DNA of 64,000 nucleotides from NCBI GenBank assembly GCA_001603805.1, contig LUZY01000002.1, forward strand, positions 209,428-273,427. Direction: 5' to 3'. The position numbers and the translations under genes are program-made. Shown here one piece after another: positions 29,625 through 38,367 of this stretch; position 1 is the stretch's first letter; each line of letters starts with the position of its first letter. The DNA is from Deferribacterales bacterium Deferri_01 (GTDB lineage Bacteria > Chrysiogenota > Deferribacteres > Deferribacterales > Geovibrionaceae). The notes below the pieces were generated by a model. It was given only the letters and a program-made list of their open reading frames with translations, was not told the DNA's origin and searched no databases.

Positions 29625-30278
29625 ATGAAAAAAGACATAGCAGTTCTGGGACTGGGGATTTTCGGCTTCCGCATAGCGACCGAACTTACCCGAAAAGGGC
29701 ATAATGTTCTGGCTGTGGACAAGGACAAGGTAATTGTTGAACAGATAAAGGATAACGTAACCGAAGCGATTATAGCTGACGTCACAGACCACGGAACGCT
29801 TTCCGAACTTGGAATAGACAAATTCGATATAGTCATAATCGGTATCGGAAGCAGTTTTGAGCAGGCTCTTCTGACTCTGGCTGATCTCAAGAAGATGGGC
29901 TGCGCCCATGTTATCGCCAAGGCAAACAGAAAAGTCCATGAAGAACTTCTACTTAAAATCGGCGCTGATGAAGTGATTCTCCCTGAACGTGAGGTGGCAA
30001 AACGCCTCGCAGACAGAATAAGCAGACCGGACATGATGGAGATTCTCACTGTTGACGGAGAGGTAAGCCTCATCAGTGTTGCGATTCCCGCCCGCATGGA
30101 AGGGAAAACCCTCCTTGAGCTTGATTTAAGGAAGGAGTATCAGATCAACGCAGTGATGATAAAGAAAAACGGAAGCAAAACAAGCATCATCACCAACCCG
30201 AACATGAAGCTCCATGAGGGGGATGAACTGATTGTCGCCGGACAGGAAGAGGATATAATAAAGGCGTTTGCAAAGTGA
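29625..30278 (+). CDS. ktrA: KtrA/TrkA regulatory subunit of potassium uptake
   Basis: A 217-aa cytoplasmic RCK protein that gates KtrB in response to nucleotides. The N-terminal Rossmann fold has VLGLGIFGFRIATEL and an acidic VDKD at the end of the second strand; the C-terminal TrkA_C domain starts near residue 135 and ends with LHEGDELIVAGQEEDI. ATG 29625 is preferred over in-frame starts at 29616 and 29619 because GGGGTG sits 7 bases before it. The gene begins 5 bp after the ktrB stop. Confidence 0.93.
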   Translation: MKKDIAVLGLGIFGFRIATELTRKGHNVLAVDKDKVIVEQIKDNVTEAIIADVTDHGTLSELGIDKFDIVIIGIGSSFEQALLTLADLKKMGCAHVIAKANRKVHEELLLKIGADEVILPEREVAKRLADRISRPDMMEILTVDGEVSLISVAIPARMEGKTLLELDLRKEYQINAVMIKKNGSKTSIITNPNMKLHEGDELIVAGQEEDIIKAFAK

Positions 30279-30283
30279 GATGA

Positions 30284-30875
30284 TCAGGCTGTGATGTTAT
30301 AAATTTCCTGTGCCCATTCAGGGAGAGTTGAATATTTCTTTTCAACAATGCCGTTATTTATGCGGAATAAAAGCTTTGGAACAGCATCAGTTTCAGAGTT
30401 GTCATAAAAGTAAATACGGTCTGCCAGAGGAATAGCACTCACAATATTGGCTATTGACCTGTAATACCTGCTGATAATTTTATCAATAGGCACAATCCAT
30501 GACCCTTTGAGCAACTCTTTTTGCATTAATCGTGGGGTCATTTGTACATATAAAGAAAATACGAATAAAAAAACCTGCATCTTTTGCTCTTTTGATATAT
30601 TCAAGCTTATCAGGCGCAGAAAAGACAGTTTCAAATGCTACACTCTGCATTGACTCAAGACACTGCTCCCTGATCGCTTTGGCTTTATTTGCAGCATTAA
30701 TAATGGCTTCCGGCGAATTCCAGTCACCATATTCATTCTGAGCAATGAGATCAGGATTAATGTACTCGCACCCTTCCATCCACTCATGTCTGAGGAGTTT
30801 TTCTGTCACAGTTGTTTTCCCCGCCCCATTGGGGCCGGCAACAACAATAAGCCTTGGCTTAAAGTTTTCCGTCAT
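30284..30875 (-). pseudogene. Zeta-toxin-like P-loop kinase, frameshifted
   Basis: The frame from 30875 encodes VVAGPNGAGKTT (Walker A), YINPDLIAQNEY and AFETVFS, the hallmarks of zeta-toxin-like ATPases/kinases (about 195 aa). It stops at 30483 just after RVAQRV. The family's next motif, VPIDKIISRYYRS, is present but in another frame, open to 30284 (end LPEWAQEIYNI). One base lost or two gained near 30494-30506 would explain the split. Either this is a real inactivation or a sequencing error. Its ATG overlaps the stop of the small upstream gene (ATGA), the typical arrangement of a toxin after its antitoxin. Confidence 0.75.
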
Positions 30876-31040
30876 TTTGCTTTGGCTTTTTTAGGGACTG
30901 ATGATGCAGCATTACGGACAGTTTGCCGAAGTGTACAGAAATGCGACTCCATAACCTTCTTATGCTTTATCTTAGCATCAGAGCCGGCAAGCTTTATAAG
31001 ATCTTCAAGTTTTTTTTCGGCAATTGCAGTTTTTTTTCAC
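30872..31040 (-). pseudogene. Putative small antitoxin partner with A-run frameshift
   Basis: From the A-run at 31030-31037 the minus strand is open for about 54 codons (TAIAEKKLEDLIKLAGSDAK...KKAKAK), ending in a TGA that overlaps the toxin ATG. A GTG at 31040, with AGAGG five bases upstream, would be the natural start, giving MKKTAIAE, but it is out of frame because the run has eight A instead of seven. It may be a homopolymer error, a true frameshift, or a place for polymerase slippage. The product is short, basic and helical, as expected for a partner of zeta-like toxins; I do not recognise its family. Confidence 0.5.
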
Positions 31041-31098
31041 AAAAACCTCTTGCTCATAATATCAATATAAAGCTTTTTTACAAACCTGCCCATTGTTT

Positions 31099-32319
31099 TC
31101 ACTTCACAAACGAAAACATACACTTAAGGTATTCCCCTTCGGGAAAGCCGACAGGATGATCTGCCGCATGCCCTGTCTTCTGCATTACCTGTAGCGGGCG
31201 TCCTGCTTTTGCAGCAGCTTTGAGAACAGCGTCAAAAAACATATCAGACGGAACCCTCGCCGAGCATGATGCGGAAACAAGTATCCCGGCGTCATCCAGA
31301 ACACCTAAAGCAAGGCGTGTGAGCTTCTGGTAGGCCGATACTGCACTCTGCACATCTGACTGTTTGCGTGCGAATGATGGCGGGTCAACAATAACCATCC
31401 CGAACCGTTTCTTCTGTCTGGCAAGTTCTCCCAGAGCTTCAAAAGCATCCATACAGATTGTGCTGTGTCGGCATTCGGCTATGAGAATATCGTCTTTATT
31501 CAGCTCAAAGTTGCGCTTTGCCGCCTTGAGAGCAGGTTCGCTCAGATCAAGGCTGATAACCGAGGAGGCACCGCCCCTTGCCGCATAAATTGAAAAGCCG
31601 CCTGTATATGAAAAAACATTGAGAACATCACGGTTTTTCGCATATTTTTCAACCTTGGATCGGTTGTCACGCTGGTCAAGGAAAAAACCTGTCTTCTGTC
31701 CGTGAATGGGTTCAGCTTCAAAGAGAATGCCGTTTTCTCTGAAAATAACTGCTCCCTTGGGAGCAGAGCCTTTTAATACAGCCCCATCGCCGATGTTGGG
31801 GGATATTTTTTTTACATCAATGCTTCTGCTCAAGCGGAGAATTATACATTCAGGTTTGAGGAGTTCATCAAATATTCCCTTAAGCAGATCGAGATAAGGA
31901 AGCCATATTGCAGAATCGAATTTTATTACGAGGGTTTTATCATAGTAGTCGGCAATTATGCCGGGCAGACCGTCATTCTCGCCGTTTACAAGGCGGAATC
32001 CGGTGGTTCTCTCATCGGCAAAAATCTTTCTGCGGGCTGATATAGAGGTACTTAGCTTCTCTTTAAGCCAGTCGGAGTCGATTGTAACAGGTTTTCCCCT
32101 GTGAAGCATGCGGATTCGTATGGGTGAATCAGGATCATAAAGCCCAAGCCCTACAAATTTGCGTTCTTTGTCGTATATAACGGCAAAAGCGCCAGCCTGC
32201 GCTTCTTTATTCTGTTTTACTATCCCTTTATCAAAAACCCACGGATGCCCTTTCTTCACTTCCTTTTCCGCTGCGGGTGTAAGCTGGAAAGAGACCCTCT
32301 CTATTGCTATATCAGTCAT
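31099..32319 (-). CDS. RlmI-like 23S rRNA (cytosine-C5) methyltransferase
   Basis: A 406-aa class I SAM methyltransferase of the RlmI/YccW type. It has an N-terminal PUA domain (KGHPWVFDKGI, AFAVIYD), an EEHAD-like middle region (IPRLVNGENDGLPG-type segment FRLVNGENDGLPGII) and a Rossmann domain with VLNVFSYTGGFSIYAA (SAM site) and VIVDPPSFARKQ (catalytic loop). RlmI makes m5C1962 in 23S rRNA; the exact target here is inferred. ATG 32319 is chosen because GGAG lies 6 bases before it; in-frame ATGs at 32331 and 32376 lack one. Not obviously in an operon. Confidence 0.85.
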   Translation of the reverse strand: MTDIAIERVSFQLTPAAEKEVKKGHPWVFDKGIVKQNKEAQAGAFAVIYDKERKFVGLGLYDPDSPIRIRMLHRGKPVTIDSDWLKEKLSTSISARRKIFADERTTGFRLVNGENDGLPGIIADYYDKTLVIKFDSAIWLPYLDLLKGIFDELLKPECIILRLSRSIDVKKISPNIGDGAVLKGSAPKGAVIFRENGILFEAEPIHGQKTGFFLDQRDNRSKVEKYAKNRDVLNVFSYTGGFSIYAARGGASSVISLDLSEPALKAAKRNFELNKDDILIAECRHSTICMDAFEALGELARQKKRFGMVIVDPPSFARKQSDVQSAVSAYQKLTRLALGVLDDAGILVSASCSARVPSDMFFDAVLKAAAKAGRPLQVMQKTGHAADHPVGFPEGEYLKCMFSFVK

Positions 32320-32386
32320 CTGTTGCTCCATTCTCTTATCTGCGGCGATATTAAACAAAATAGGGAACGAAAGCAAGCAAAGGGTA

Positions 32387-33421
32387 CTAAGGCATTAAAG
32401 AAGGCTGGATTGGAGCAATCCTTAAAGCTTCCGGTTCCTTATAATTATAAATAACGGCTTTAACTTCAGTCTTTGGAATACGAATGATAGGGGAGTTTTT
32501 ATCTCCATCAATTTTCCTGACAATATATTCTGAACCGATGGAAGAAAGAATATGTACTTTATAAAGACCAGTTTCTGAGTCTGAATAGCTGAACTCTGCT
32601 ACATCTATAGCATTTGGTTTTGAATTATTATCGAAAAGTAATACTGCATCATTACTGCCAAGTTTCAAAATTTTAAACGGGAGTCCAAGAATTACATTGA
32701 ATTCCTTATATCCCTTAAAAGAGAGAACGCAAAATATAACAGCAATGACAAGAAAAACAATAATTATCATAAGTTTTTCAATTTTTTCTTTTAAAAATAA
32801 CAATAGAATAATAATAGTGACCAATTCAAAAATCATAAATAAAAAAGCAACGAAAGTTAAAGCCACTATGGGTAATTTTATACCAACAATAAACAAAAAC
32901 ACTGCACAGAAATAAATCAATAACGGTGCTATTATTGACGAAAAAAACATAAAGAGTAAATCAATCTTTTTATAGTTTTTTAGATGGGTTAACTTATTTT
33001 CTTTATACAAGAATCCCACTATTAGTGTTAATAATATTGAAATACTAGAGAGATATGTAATTAACCAATCGAACTTTAATGCAACAGCACCAATGCTTGA
33101 AATAAAAAAAACTATTATTTGTGATAAAAATAAATATGTGATTAATCTAGGTTTGCCTAAATCATTAAATGTTTCAAAAATACTCGCCCATGCAAATGAA
33201 TAAGCAGCAATAAACGGAAAAAAGACAACTCCGCCTATCATGGCAATAACAAACAAATAACCTATAAAAAAAGATTGATCTAAGTGTGGAGCAATACCCA
33301 GTATGAAATAGTACGTAACAGTCCACAAACTTCCAAAAATCAAAATACCTGAAACAAATAATCCTAAAAAGTTACTTTTTTGATTTGTTGCACCAATAAA
33401 TGTACTCATATCTTTGTCCAT
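32387..33421 (-). CDS. AT-rich multi-span membrane protein, unknown
   Basis: A 344-aa protein with about nine hydrophobic segments in residues 18-245, followed by a soluble C-terminal domain of roughly 100 residues (SNDAVLLFDNNSKPNAI, then YIVRKIDGDKNSP). No signal peptide or recognised family motif. Base composition is far more AT-rich than the neighbours, with Lys/Ile/Phe-biased codons, which suggests recent acquisition. It lies between the RlmI-like gene and the orphan HicB-like gene and has no partner. The function is unknown. Confidence 0.7.
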   Translation of the reverse strand: MDKDMSTFIGATNQKSNFLGLFVSGILIFGSLWTVTYYFILGIAPHLDQSFFIGYLFVIAMIGGVVFFPFIAAYSFAWASIFETFNDLGKPRLITYLFLSQIIVFFISSIGAVALKFDWLITYLSSISILLTLIVGFLYKENKLTHLKNYKKIDLLFMFFSSIIAPLLIYFCAVFLFIVGIKLPIVALTFVAFLFMIFELVTIIILLLFLKEKIEKLMIIIVFLVIAVIFCVLSFKGYKEFNVILGLPFKILKLGSNDAVLLFDNNSKPNAIDVAEFSYSDSETGLYKVHILSSIGSEYIVRKIDGDKNSPIIRIPKTEVKAVIYNYKEPEALRIAPIQPSLMP

Positions 33422-33533
33422 ATCATTCCCATTACTAGTTTATATTATTAAACCACTATTTATAAAAAATATCATTTATAAAGAACGCAAAAATCAATAA
33501 TAAAATGTATAATCTGTATAAGGAGTGATAACA

Positions 33534-33791
33534 ATGAAGCTCGCCTATCCGTGCAGGTTCAGACTAAAAGACGAACTGTACAGAATAAATTTCAGGGATT
33601 TCAGGGAGATACACTGCGAAAGCCGTTCCTATGAAGATGCTCTGGAAACGGCGGAGGAATGCCTTAACAACCTTCTGGAAGCAATGCTTGAGGAGGAGCA
33701 GAGAATCCCCTCTCCCTCACAGCCCAAGGCGGACGAGGTGCTTATCCCCGTCCGTGCGGATATTGCGGAGCAGATCTCCTATATTTCGTAG
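33534..33791 (+). CDS. HicB-like protein without HicA
   Basis: An 85-aa protein whose first 55 residues follow the HicB fold pattern (MKLAYPCRF, a central strand INFRDFREIHCESRS, then YEDALETAEECLNNLLEAMLEE). An Arg/Pro-rich linker and a short end (LIPVRADIAEQISYIS) follow. HicB proteins are antitoxins of HicA RNases, but no HicA-like gene adjoins. The second start (ATG 33534) is used as AAGGAG is 8 bases upstream. Its 3' end overlaps convergently with pyk by 13 bp. It may be a solo regulator or a remnant. Confidence 0.75.
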   Translation: MKLAYPCRFRLKDELYRINFRDFREIHCESRSYEDALETAEECLNNLLEAMLEEEQRIPSPSQPKADEVLIPVRADIAEQISYIS

Positions 33792-35191
33792 ACCTTTACC
33801 ATATTTGTAGAGCCTTTCACACCCAGAGGAACACCGGCGGTGATGACTATATTGTCACCCTGCTTGGCGATTCCCTTCGCAACAGCTATCTCCGCTGCGG
33901 TTGAGAACATTTCCTCTATGTCATGAAAGCCTTCCGTAAGTCCCGGAACAACACCCCAGAACATATTCAGCTTGGTGAAAGTGCGTTTGTTCGGCGTGAG
34001 TGCGAGTATGGGAGCAGATGGTCTGAACCTTGCAACGCTTGCCGCAGTGAAGCCTGATTCGGTGTACGCAACAACTGCGCCCGCTTCCAGATCCTTTGCC
34101 AGCCAGCATGCGGAACGTCCCACAGCCCATGCTATATTCTTTTTATCCGTAACGTGCTCGTCGCTTTTCAGGCTGAATTCGCTGATGACATGCTGCTCTG
34201 TCGCTCTGGCGAGACCGTCCATAACCTTCACAGCTTCAACCGGATATTTACCGGAGGCTGTCTCCTCCGAAAGCATCACTGCGCATGTGCCGTCAAACAA
34301 TGCGTTTGCCACATCAGTACACTCTGCCCTTGTGGGAAGATTGCTGTCCACCATGCTTTTCAGCATCTGTGTGGCGGTTATGGTCACCTTGCCTTCTCTG
34401 CGTGCTTTGCGGATAATCACTTTCTGAATAACAGGTACATCGAAGAGAGGCATCTCAACGCCCAGATCGCCCCTTGCCACCATAACTCCGTCAACCATGG
34501 GGAGAATTTCATCTATATTCTTAACAGCCTGCGGTTTTTCTATCTTAGCTATGAGAAGCGGCGGATTTTTGTCTTTGGAGATAATAGAGCGTATTTTCAC
34601 AAGATCCGCAGCACTGCGGACAAAGGAAAGGGCAACCACATCCACCCCCTTTTCCAGTCCGAAAAGTAGGTCTTTGCGGTCTTTTTCGGTGAATGCAACC
34701 ACGCTGAGATCGGCAGAGGGCAGGTTAACTCCTTTTCGTGAAAACACTATTCCGCCCCGCACGATGCGGCAAACAACCCGTTTGCCATGTATAGACTCAA
34801 CAGTAAGCTCCATTGTTCCGTCAGCAAGCACCACACGGTCGCCTTTTTTAAGGTCTGCCTCAAGGTTTTCATACTGAACAGGCAAAGCATCCGTCTCTGC
34901 AGAATCTTCAGACATAAGAATGCACAACTCGCCTTTTCTCAGTTCAACACCTTCATCAGGGAGTATTCCCAGACGGATCTTAGGTCCGCACAAGTCCTGA
35001 AGAATTGTCACACAGGTTTTCTTCTCCGCAGCTATGGAGCGGATGAGGTCAATCATTTTTCCGTGGCTTTCGTGATCCCCGTGGGAAAAGTTCAGACGGG
35101 CTACATTAAGCCCTGCGTCAATAAGATCGGAGATTGTCTGCGGATCTGATGAAGAAGGACCCAGCGTTGCCACTATTTTTGTGCGTCTCAT
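33779..35191 (-). CDS. pyk: Pyruvate kinase
   Basis: A 470-aa glycolytic enzyme (phosphoenolpyruvate + ADP to pyruvate + ATP). Motifs: RRTKIVATLGPSS at the N-terminus, LNFSHGDH, GPKIRLG, the B domain with KGDRVVLADG, SFVRSAADL, LIAKIEKPQAVKNIDEI (active-site lysine), MVARGDLGVEM, ATQMLKSM and DGTCAVMLSEETASGKYPVEAV. The C-terminal allosteric domain ends in GSTNMVKVYEI. Length is as usual, without the extra PEP-utiliser domain. Single gene. Confidence 0.97.
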   Translation of the reverse strand: MRRTKIVATLGPSSSDPQTISDLIDAGLNVARLNFSHGDHESHGKMIDLIRSIAAEKKTCVTILQDLCGPKIRLGILPDEGVELRKGELCILMSEDSAETDALPVQYENLEADLKKGDRVVLADGTMELTVESIHGKRVVCRIVRGGIVFSRKGVNLPSADLSVVAFTEKDRKDLLFGLEKGVDVVALSFVRSAADLVKIRSIISKDKNPPLLIAKIEKPQAVKNIDEILPMVDGVMVARGDLGVEMPLFDVPVIQKVIIRKARREGKVTITATQMLKSMVDSNLPTRAECTDVANALFDGTCAVMLSEETASGKYPVEAVKVMDGLARATEQHVISEFSLKSDEHVTDKKNIAWAVGRSACWLAKDLEAGAVVAYTESGFTAASVARFRPSAPILALTPNKRTFTKLNMFWGVVPGLTEGFHDIEEMFSTAAEIAVAKGIAKQGDNIVITAGVPLGVKGSTNMVKVYEI

Positions 35192-35256
35192 GAGTTTCCC
35201 CCGGAAAATAAGATTATATAAAGAAAGAATACACTAAAACAGGATGCGAATGAAGG

Positions 35257-35718
35257 TTATATGACGTAATTATTGATATTTCTTTTGCTCTGGATTGCCC
35301 TGTCCACATCCTCAAGCATATCAGCAAGAGTGGACTGGGACATGACATCTATAAGCTTGCGGGTGATGCGTGTCATGGAAAGGCGGACACCGCAGATTGA
35401 GTAGTCTTCGCAGTAGTCACATTTAGTGCTGTTTTCATCCTCAACACACGGCACAAGGGCAATAGGTCCCTCAAGGGCACGGATTATGCGCTCCATAGTT
35501 ATCTCAGAAGGGGCTACAGCAAGCTGATAGCCGCCGCCTTTGCCTATTTTACTGACAAGAAGACCATCGTTCTTGAGAGTAAGCAGTATGGTTTCAAGAA
35601 ACTTTTTGGGTATTCCTTCCTTTTCTGCTATTTCAGATATAAGCACATGCCTGCCTGCCCCGTGTATCGCCAGATACTGAAGAGCCTTCAGACCGTAAAC
35701 GGTTTTCATTGAGAACAT
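35257..35718 (-). CDS. Rrf2-family regulator next to cysteine desulfurase (IscR/CymR-like)
   Basis: A 153-aa Rrf2 regulator: winged helix (MKTVYGLKALQYLA, IPKKFLETILLTLKNDGLL, IGKGGGYQLA) and four cysteines at C91, C100, C103 and C109. The cysteines suggest an Fe-S cluster as in IscR; the CymR regulators of Firmicutes, which share this gene neighbourhood with a desulfurase and mnmA, lack them. ATG 35718 has AAGGG 7 bases before it. Divergent from the desulfurase gene across a 168-bp region containing promoters for both, so control of sulfur/Fe-S genes is likely. Confidence 0.88.
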   Translation of the reverse strand: MFSMKTVYGLKALQYLAIHGAGRHVLISEIAEKEGIPKKFLETILLTLKNDGLLVSKIGKGGGYQLAVAPSEITMERIIRALEGPIALVPCVEDENSTKCDYCEDYSICGVRLSMTRITRKLIDVMSQSTLADMLEDVDRAIQSKRNINNYVI

Positions 35719-35743
35719 AAACAATCCCTTTTAAACTTAAAGA

Positions 35744-35772
35744 AATGTACATAATCCGCAGTTTGTTGTCAA
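35744..35772 (-). promoter_or_regulatory. Promoter of the Rrf2 gene
   Basis: Minus strand TTGACA (35772-35767), 17-base spacer, TACATT (35749-35744), ahead of the start at 35718. Confidence 0.6.
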
Positions 35773-35809
35773 CAGATAGAGGCTTAAGTGATTTAAGGCG
35801 CAATTAACC

Positions 35810-35838
35810 TTGACACAGAACTGCAGATTAATTATTTT
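35810..35838 (+). promoter_or_regulatory. Promoter of the cysteine desulfurase-mnmA operon
   Basis: TTGACA (35810-35815), 17-base spacer, TATTTT (35833-35838), 48 bp before the ATG at 35887. It lies back to back with the Rrf2 promoter, so one bound regulator could affect both. Confidence 0.6.
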
Positions 35839-35886
35839 CATCCAGTAAATATATATATTTTATAGCGAATATTGCAAGGATAATTG

Positions 35887-36996
35887 ATGATATATCTTGA
35901 TTACAACGCCTCAACCCCTGTGGACAGAGAAGTTAAAAAAGAGCTTATCTGTGCCCTTGACACATACGGCAATCCATCAAGCCTCCATGAACAGGGGCAG
36001 AAGGCAAGAAGCATGATGGATGAGGCGAGGGCAAAAGTTGCTGATTTCATAGGTGCGTTCCCTGATGAGATAGTATTCACTTCCGGCGGAACTGAGGCAA
36101 ATAATCTCGCTGTTTTGGGCTTTGCAGGCGGCTCTTTGGCTGTTTCTTCAATCGAACACAGTTCCGTCCTGAAGCCCTGTAACCAACTCACGGTAAAGGG
36201 GTTAATTGTACATTATCTTCAGACTGATGAAACAGGCATTGTGAAACCTCACACCATGCCGAAAGGGGTCTCTCTGGTCTCTGTTATGCTCACCAACAAC
36301 GACACAGGGGTAATCCAGCCTGTGAGTGAGCTGGCAGAAAAGGCGCACACTTCCGGCGCAATCTTCCATGCTGATGCTGTTCAGGCTGCCGGAAAAATAA
36401 AAATTGATGTGCGTGAACTTGGGGTGGATGTTCTCACCCTTTCCGCCCACAAAATGTACGCCCCGAAAGGGATAGGAGCGCTGTTTGTACGGCGAGGGCT
36501 CAAAGTCTCGCCCTTAATGCACGGAGGCAGTCAGGAAAAAACTATCCGCCCCGGTACAGAAAGTACAGCACTTGCAGCAGCATTTGCAAAAGCCTGTGAG
36601 GTTGCCTCAAGGCGTATGGATGAGGATGAAAAGCGAATCCGCCGTCTGCGTGATATGTTTGAAGCGGCTGTCACTGCAAAGGTTAGAGAATGCAAGATAA
36701 ACGGAGCCGGCTCACCCAGAGTCTCAAATACATCAAATATAACCTTCAGCGGGCTGAAAGGAGACACGCTTATAATAAACCTCGATCTTGCTGGACTTTG
36801 CGTATCCGGCGGTTCAGCGTGCAGCTCGGCTGACTTCAAGCCGTCGCATGTTCTGCTTGCAATGGGCAGCTCAGAGGATGAGGCACGTTCATCCGTGCGC
36901 TTCTCACTGGGCAGAGATACAACGGAGAGTGAAATAATTCTGGCATCGGAAATAGTTGCGGATACAGTAAATTCAATGAGAGCAAAAATATGGTAA
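35887..36996 (+). CDS. iscS: Cysteine desulfurase (NifS/IscS family)
   Basis: A 369-aa PLP enzyme that moves sulfur from cysteine onto an active-site cysteine. Motifs: IYLDYNASTPVD, TSGGTEANNLAV, SIEHSSVL, TNNDTGVIQPV, HADAVQAAGK, LSAHKMYAPKGIGAL with the PLP lysine, and GSACSSAD in the catalytic-loop position. ATG 35887 is used (AAGGA upstream), not the TTG one codon earlier. It overlaps mnmA by 7 bp, so it is probably the dedicated sulfur donor for tRNA 2-thiouridine as well as a possible Fe-S donor. No iscU/nifU gene is in the window. Confidence 0.93.
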   Translation: MIYLDYNASTPVDREVKKELICALDTYGNPSSLHEQGQKARSMMDEARAKVADFIGAFPDEIVFTSGGTEANNLAVLGFAGGSLAVSSIEHSSVLKPCNQLTVKGLIVHYLQTDETGIVKPHTMPKGVSLVSVMLTNNDTGVIQPVSELAEKAHTSGAIFHADAVQAAGKIKIDVRELGVDVLTLSAHKMYAPKGIGALFVRRGLKVSPLMHGGSQEKTIRPGTESTALAAAFAKACEVASRRMDEDEKRIRRLRDMFEAAVTAKVRECKINGAGSPRVSNTSNITFSGLKGDTLIINLDLAGLCVSGGSACSSADFKPSHVLLAMGSSEDEARSSVRFSLGRDTTESEIILASEIVADTVNSMRAKIW

Positions 36997-38066
36997 AAAA
37001 GCGTGTTGTAGCCGCCATGAGCGGCGGAGTGGATTCATCAGTAGTGGCGGCAGTACTCATTGAACAGGGGTATGAGGTTATAGGTGTCACACTGAAGCTC
37101 CACGACTGCGCAGAAGCGTCAGACAGTCCCTCCTGCTGCGGCATAGACGGCATGACAAAGGCACGCTCCACGGCAAATGCTCTTGGTATACGGCACTATG
37201 TGTACGACTGCGTAAAGGATTTCGAGAAGACTGTTCTGGAAAGTTCATGGAAAGAATACGACAGCGGCAGAACCCCGAATCCCTGCCTTTTATGCAATGA
37301 ATACGTCAAATTCGGTATTTTACAGGACTTTGCCCGCAGTTTAAAAGCTGATTTCATAGCAACAGGGCATTATGCGGTAATAGACACATCGGGCGGTCTG
37401 CCCGTTCTTAAAAGAGGCAAAGACAAAAACAAGGACCAGTCATACTTCCTCGCCGGGCTCACGGGTGAACAGCTACGCCGTTCTCTTTTTCCCCTCGGCG
37501 GGATGGATAAACCGCAGGTGAGGGAATACGCCCGCAGACTGAGCCTGCCAACTGCCGAAAGCACAGAAAGTCAGGATGCATGCCTCGTGGGCGGGTTTGA
37601 CAGCTTTGCGGAAATGCTCCGCTGCCGCTTCGGTTCACCTGCAAAACAGGGGGAGATAATGAACACAAAAGGGGAAATAATGGGCAGTCATAAGGGGCTG
37701 CATAATTTCACAGTGGGGCAGAGGCGCAACCTTGGGCTCACCACATATAAACGCTTCTGGGTAAAAGAGATAGACCACTCAAACAGCAGAGTGATCATAA
37801 CAGATAATCAGACAGAGCTTCTGAGTAAATCCATAACTGCAAACGGCTGGACATGGCGTGAGGGGTTCACCCCTTCGGACGGCTTCTCCTGCCTCGCCCA
37901 GATACGCTACAGACACAAGGCAGCTCCCGCAAAAATATATACCGAAGCGGACAGCGTATTCAGAATAGTTTTTGAAACACCCGAAAAAGCCGCCGCACCC
38001 GGTCAGGCTGTTGTTCTTTATGAAGATGAAACAGTTCTCGGTAGAGGCTGGATTCTGGATAAATAA
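36990..38066 (+). CDS. mnmA: tRNA-specific 2-thiouridylase MnmA
   Basis: A 358-aa enzyme that thiolates U34 of tRNAs for Lys, Glu and Gln. It has the PP-loop AAMSGGVDSSVVAAVL, the first catalytic cysteine in PNPCLLCNEYVKFG, ATGHYA, KDQSYFL and the second catalytic cysteine in SQDACLVGG, then the C-terminal OB-like domain. An extra Cys-containing stretch (SPSCCGIDGM) follows the N-terminal strand, as in some bacterial MnmA/TtuA-like variants. Translationally coupled to the desulfurase by a 7-bp overlap. Confidence 0.94.
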   Translation: MVKKRVVAAMSGGVDSSVVAAVLIEQGYEVIGVTLKLHDCAEASDSPSCCGIDGMTKARSTANALGIRHYVYDCVKDFEKTVLESSWKEYDSGRTPNPCLLCNEYVKFGILQDFARSLKADFIATGHYAVIDTSGGLPVLKRGKDKNKDQSYFLAGLTGEQLRRSLFPLGGMDKPQVREYARRLSLPTAESTESQDACLVGGFDSFAEMLRCRFGSPAKQGEIMNTKGEIMGSHKGLHNFTVGQRRNLGLTTYKRFWVKEIDHSNSRVIITDNQTELLSKSITANGWTWREGFTPSDGFSCLAQIRYRHKAAPAKIYTEADSVFRIVFETPEKAAAPGQAVVLYEDETVLGRGWILDK

Positions 38067-38367
38067 AAACAGTTTAAGCCGTCTTCCAATCCATTATTAA
38101 ATCTAACAGCCCACACACCTGCCGCTAAAAGATACGGAAAAAGTACCATATTTGTAAACAGATACGGCACTTTTACTATTAATTCAACAACTATCCCCAT
38201 GCAATAAATTTCACAATTTGCTTCATGCGTGAAAGACATTACACTCCAAGTATTTATATCCATCACCTATTCTTGAAAAATTATATATTGATCATCATTA
38301 TCACGCTTCTTGTATTTATTTAAACGTTATGTTAATTTATTGAAATCAAACTTTCTGGAGGACAGTT
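38067..38367. other. AT-rich intergenic stretch, no gene seen
   Basis: About 300 bp between mnmA and the secreted protein genes. It contains a near-repeat of AGATACGG (about 38129 and 38160) but no convincing terminator. A minus-strand open frame at 38018-38266 has no ribosome binding site and poor composition. The right end supplies a strong TGGAGGACAG ribosome binding site for the gene at 38368. Confidence 0.5.

Noticed and set aside
38018..38266. 82-codon minus-strand open frame after mnmA
   Set aside because: It partly overlaps the end of mnmA, has no ribosome binding site and shows no family features.
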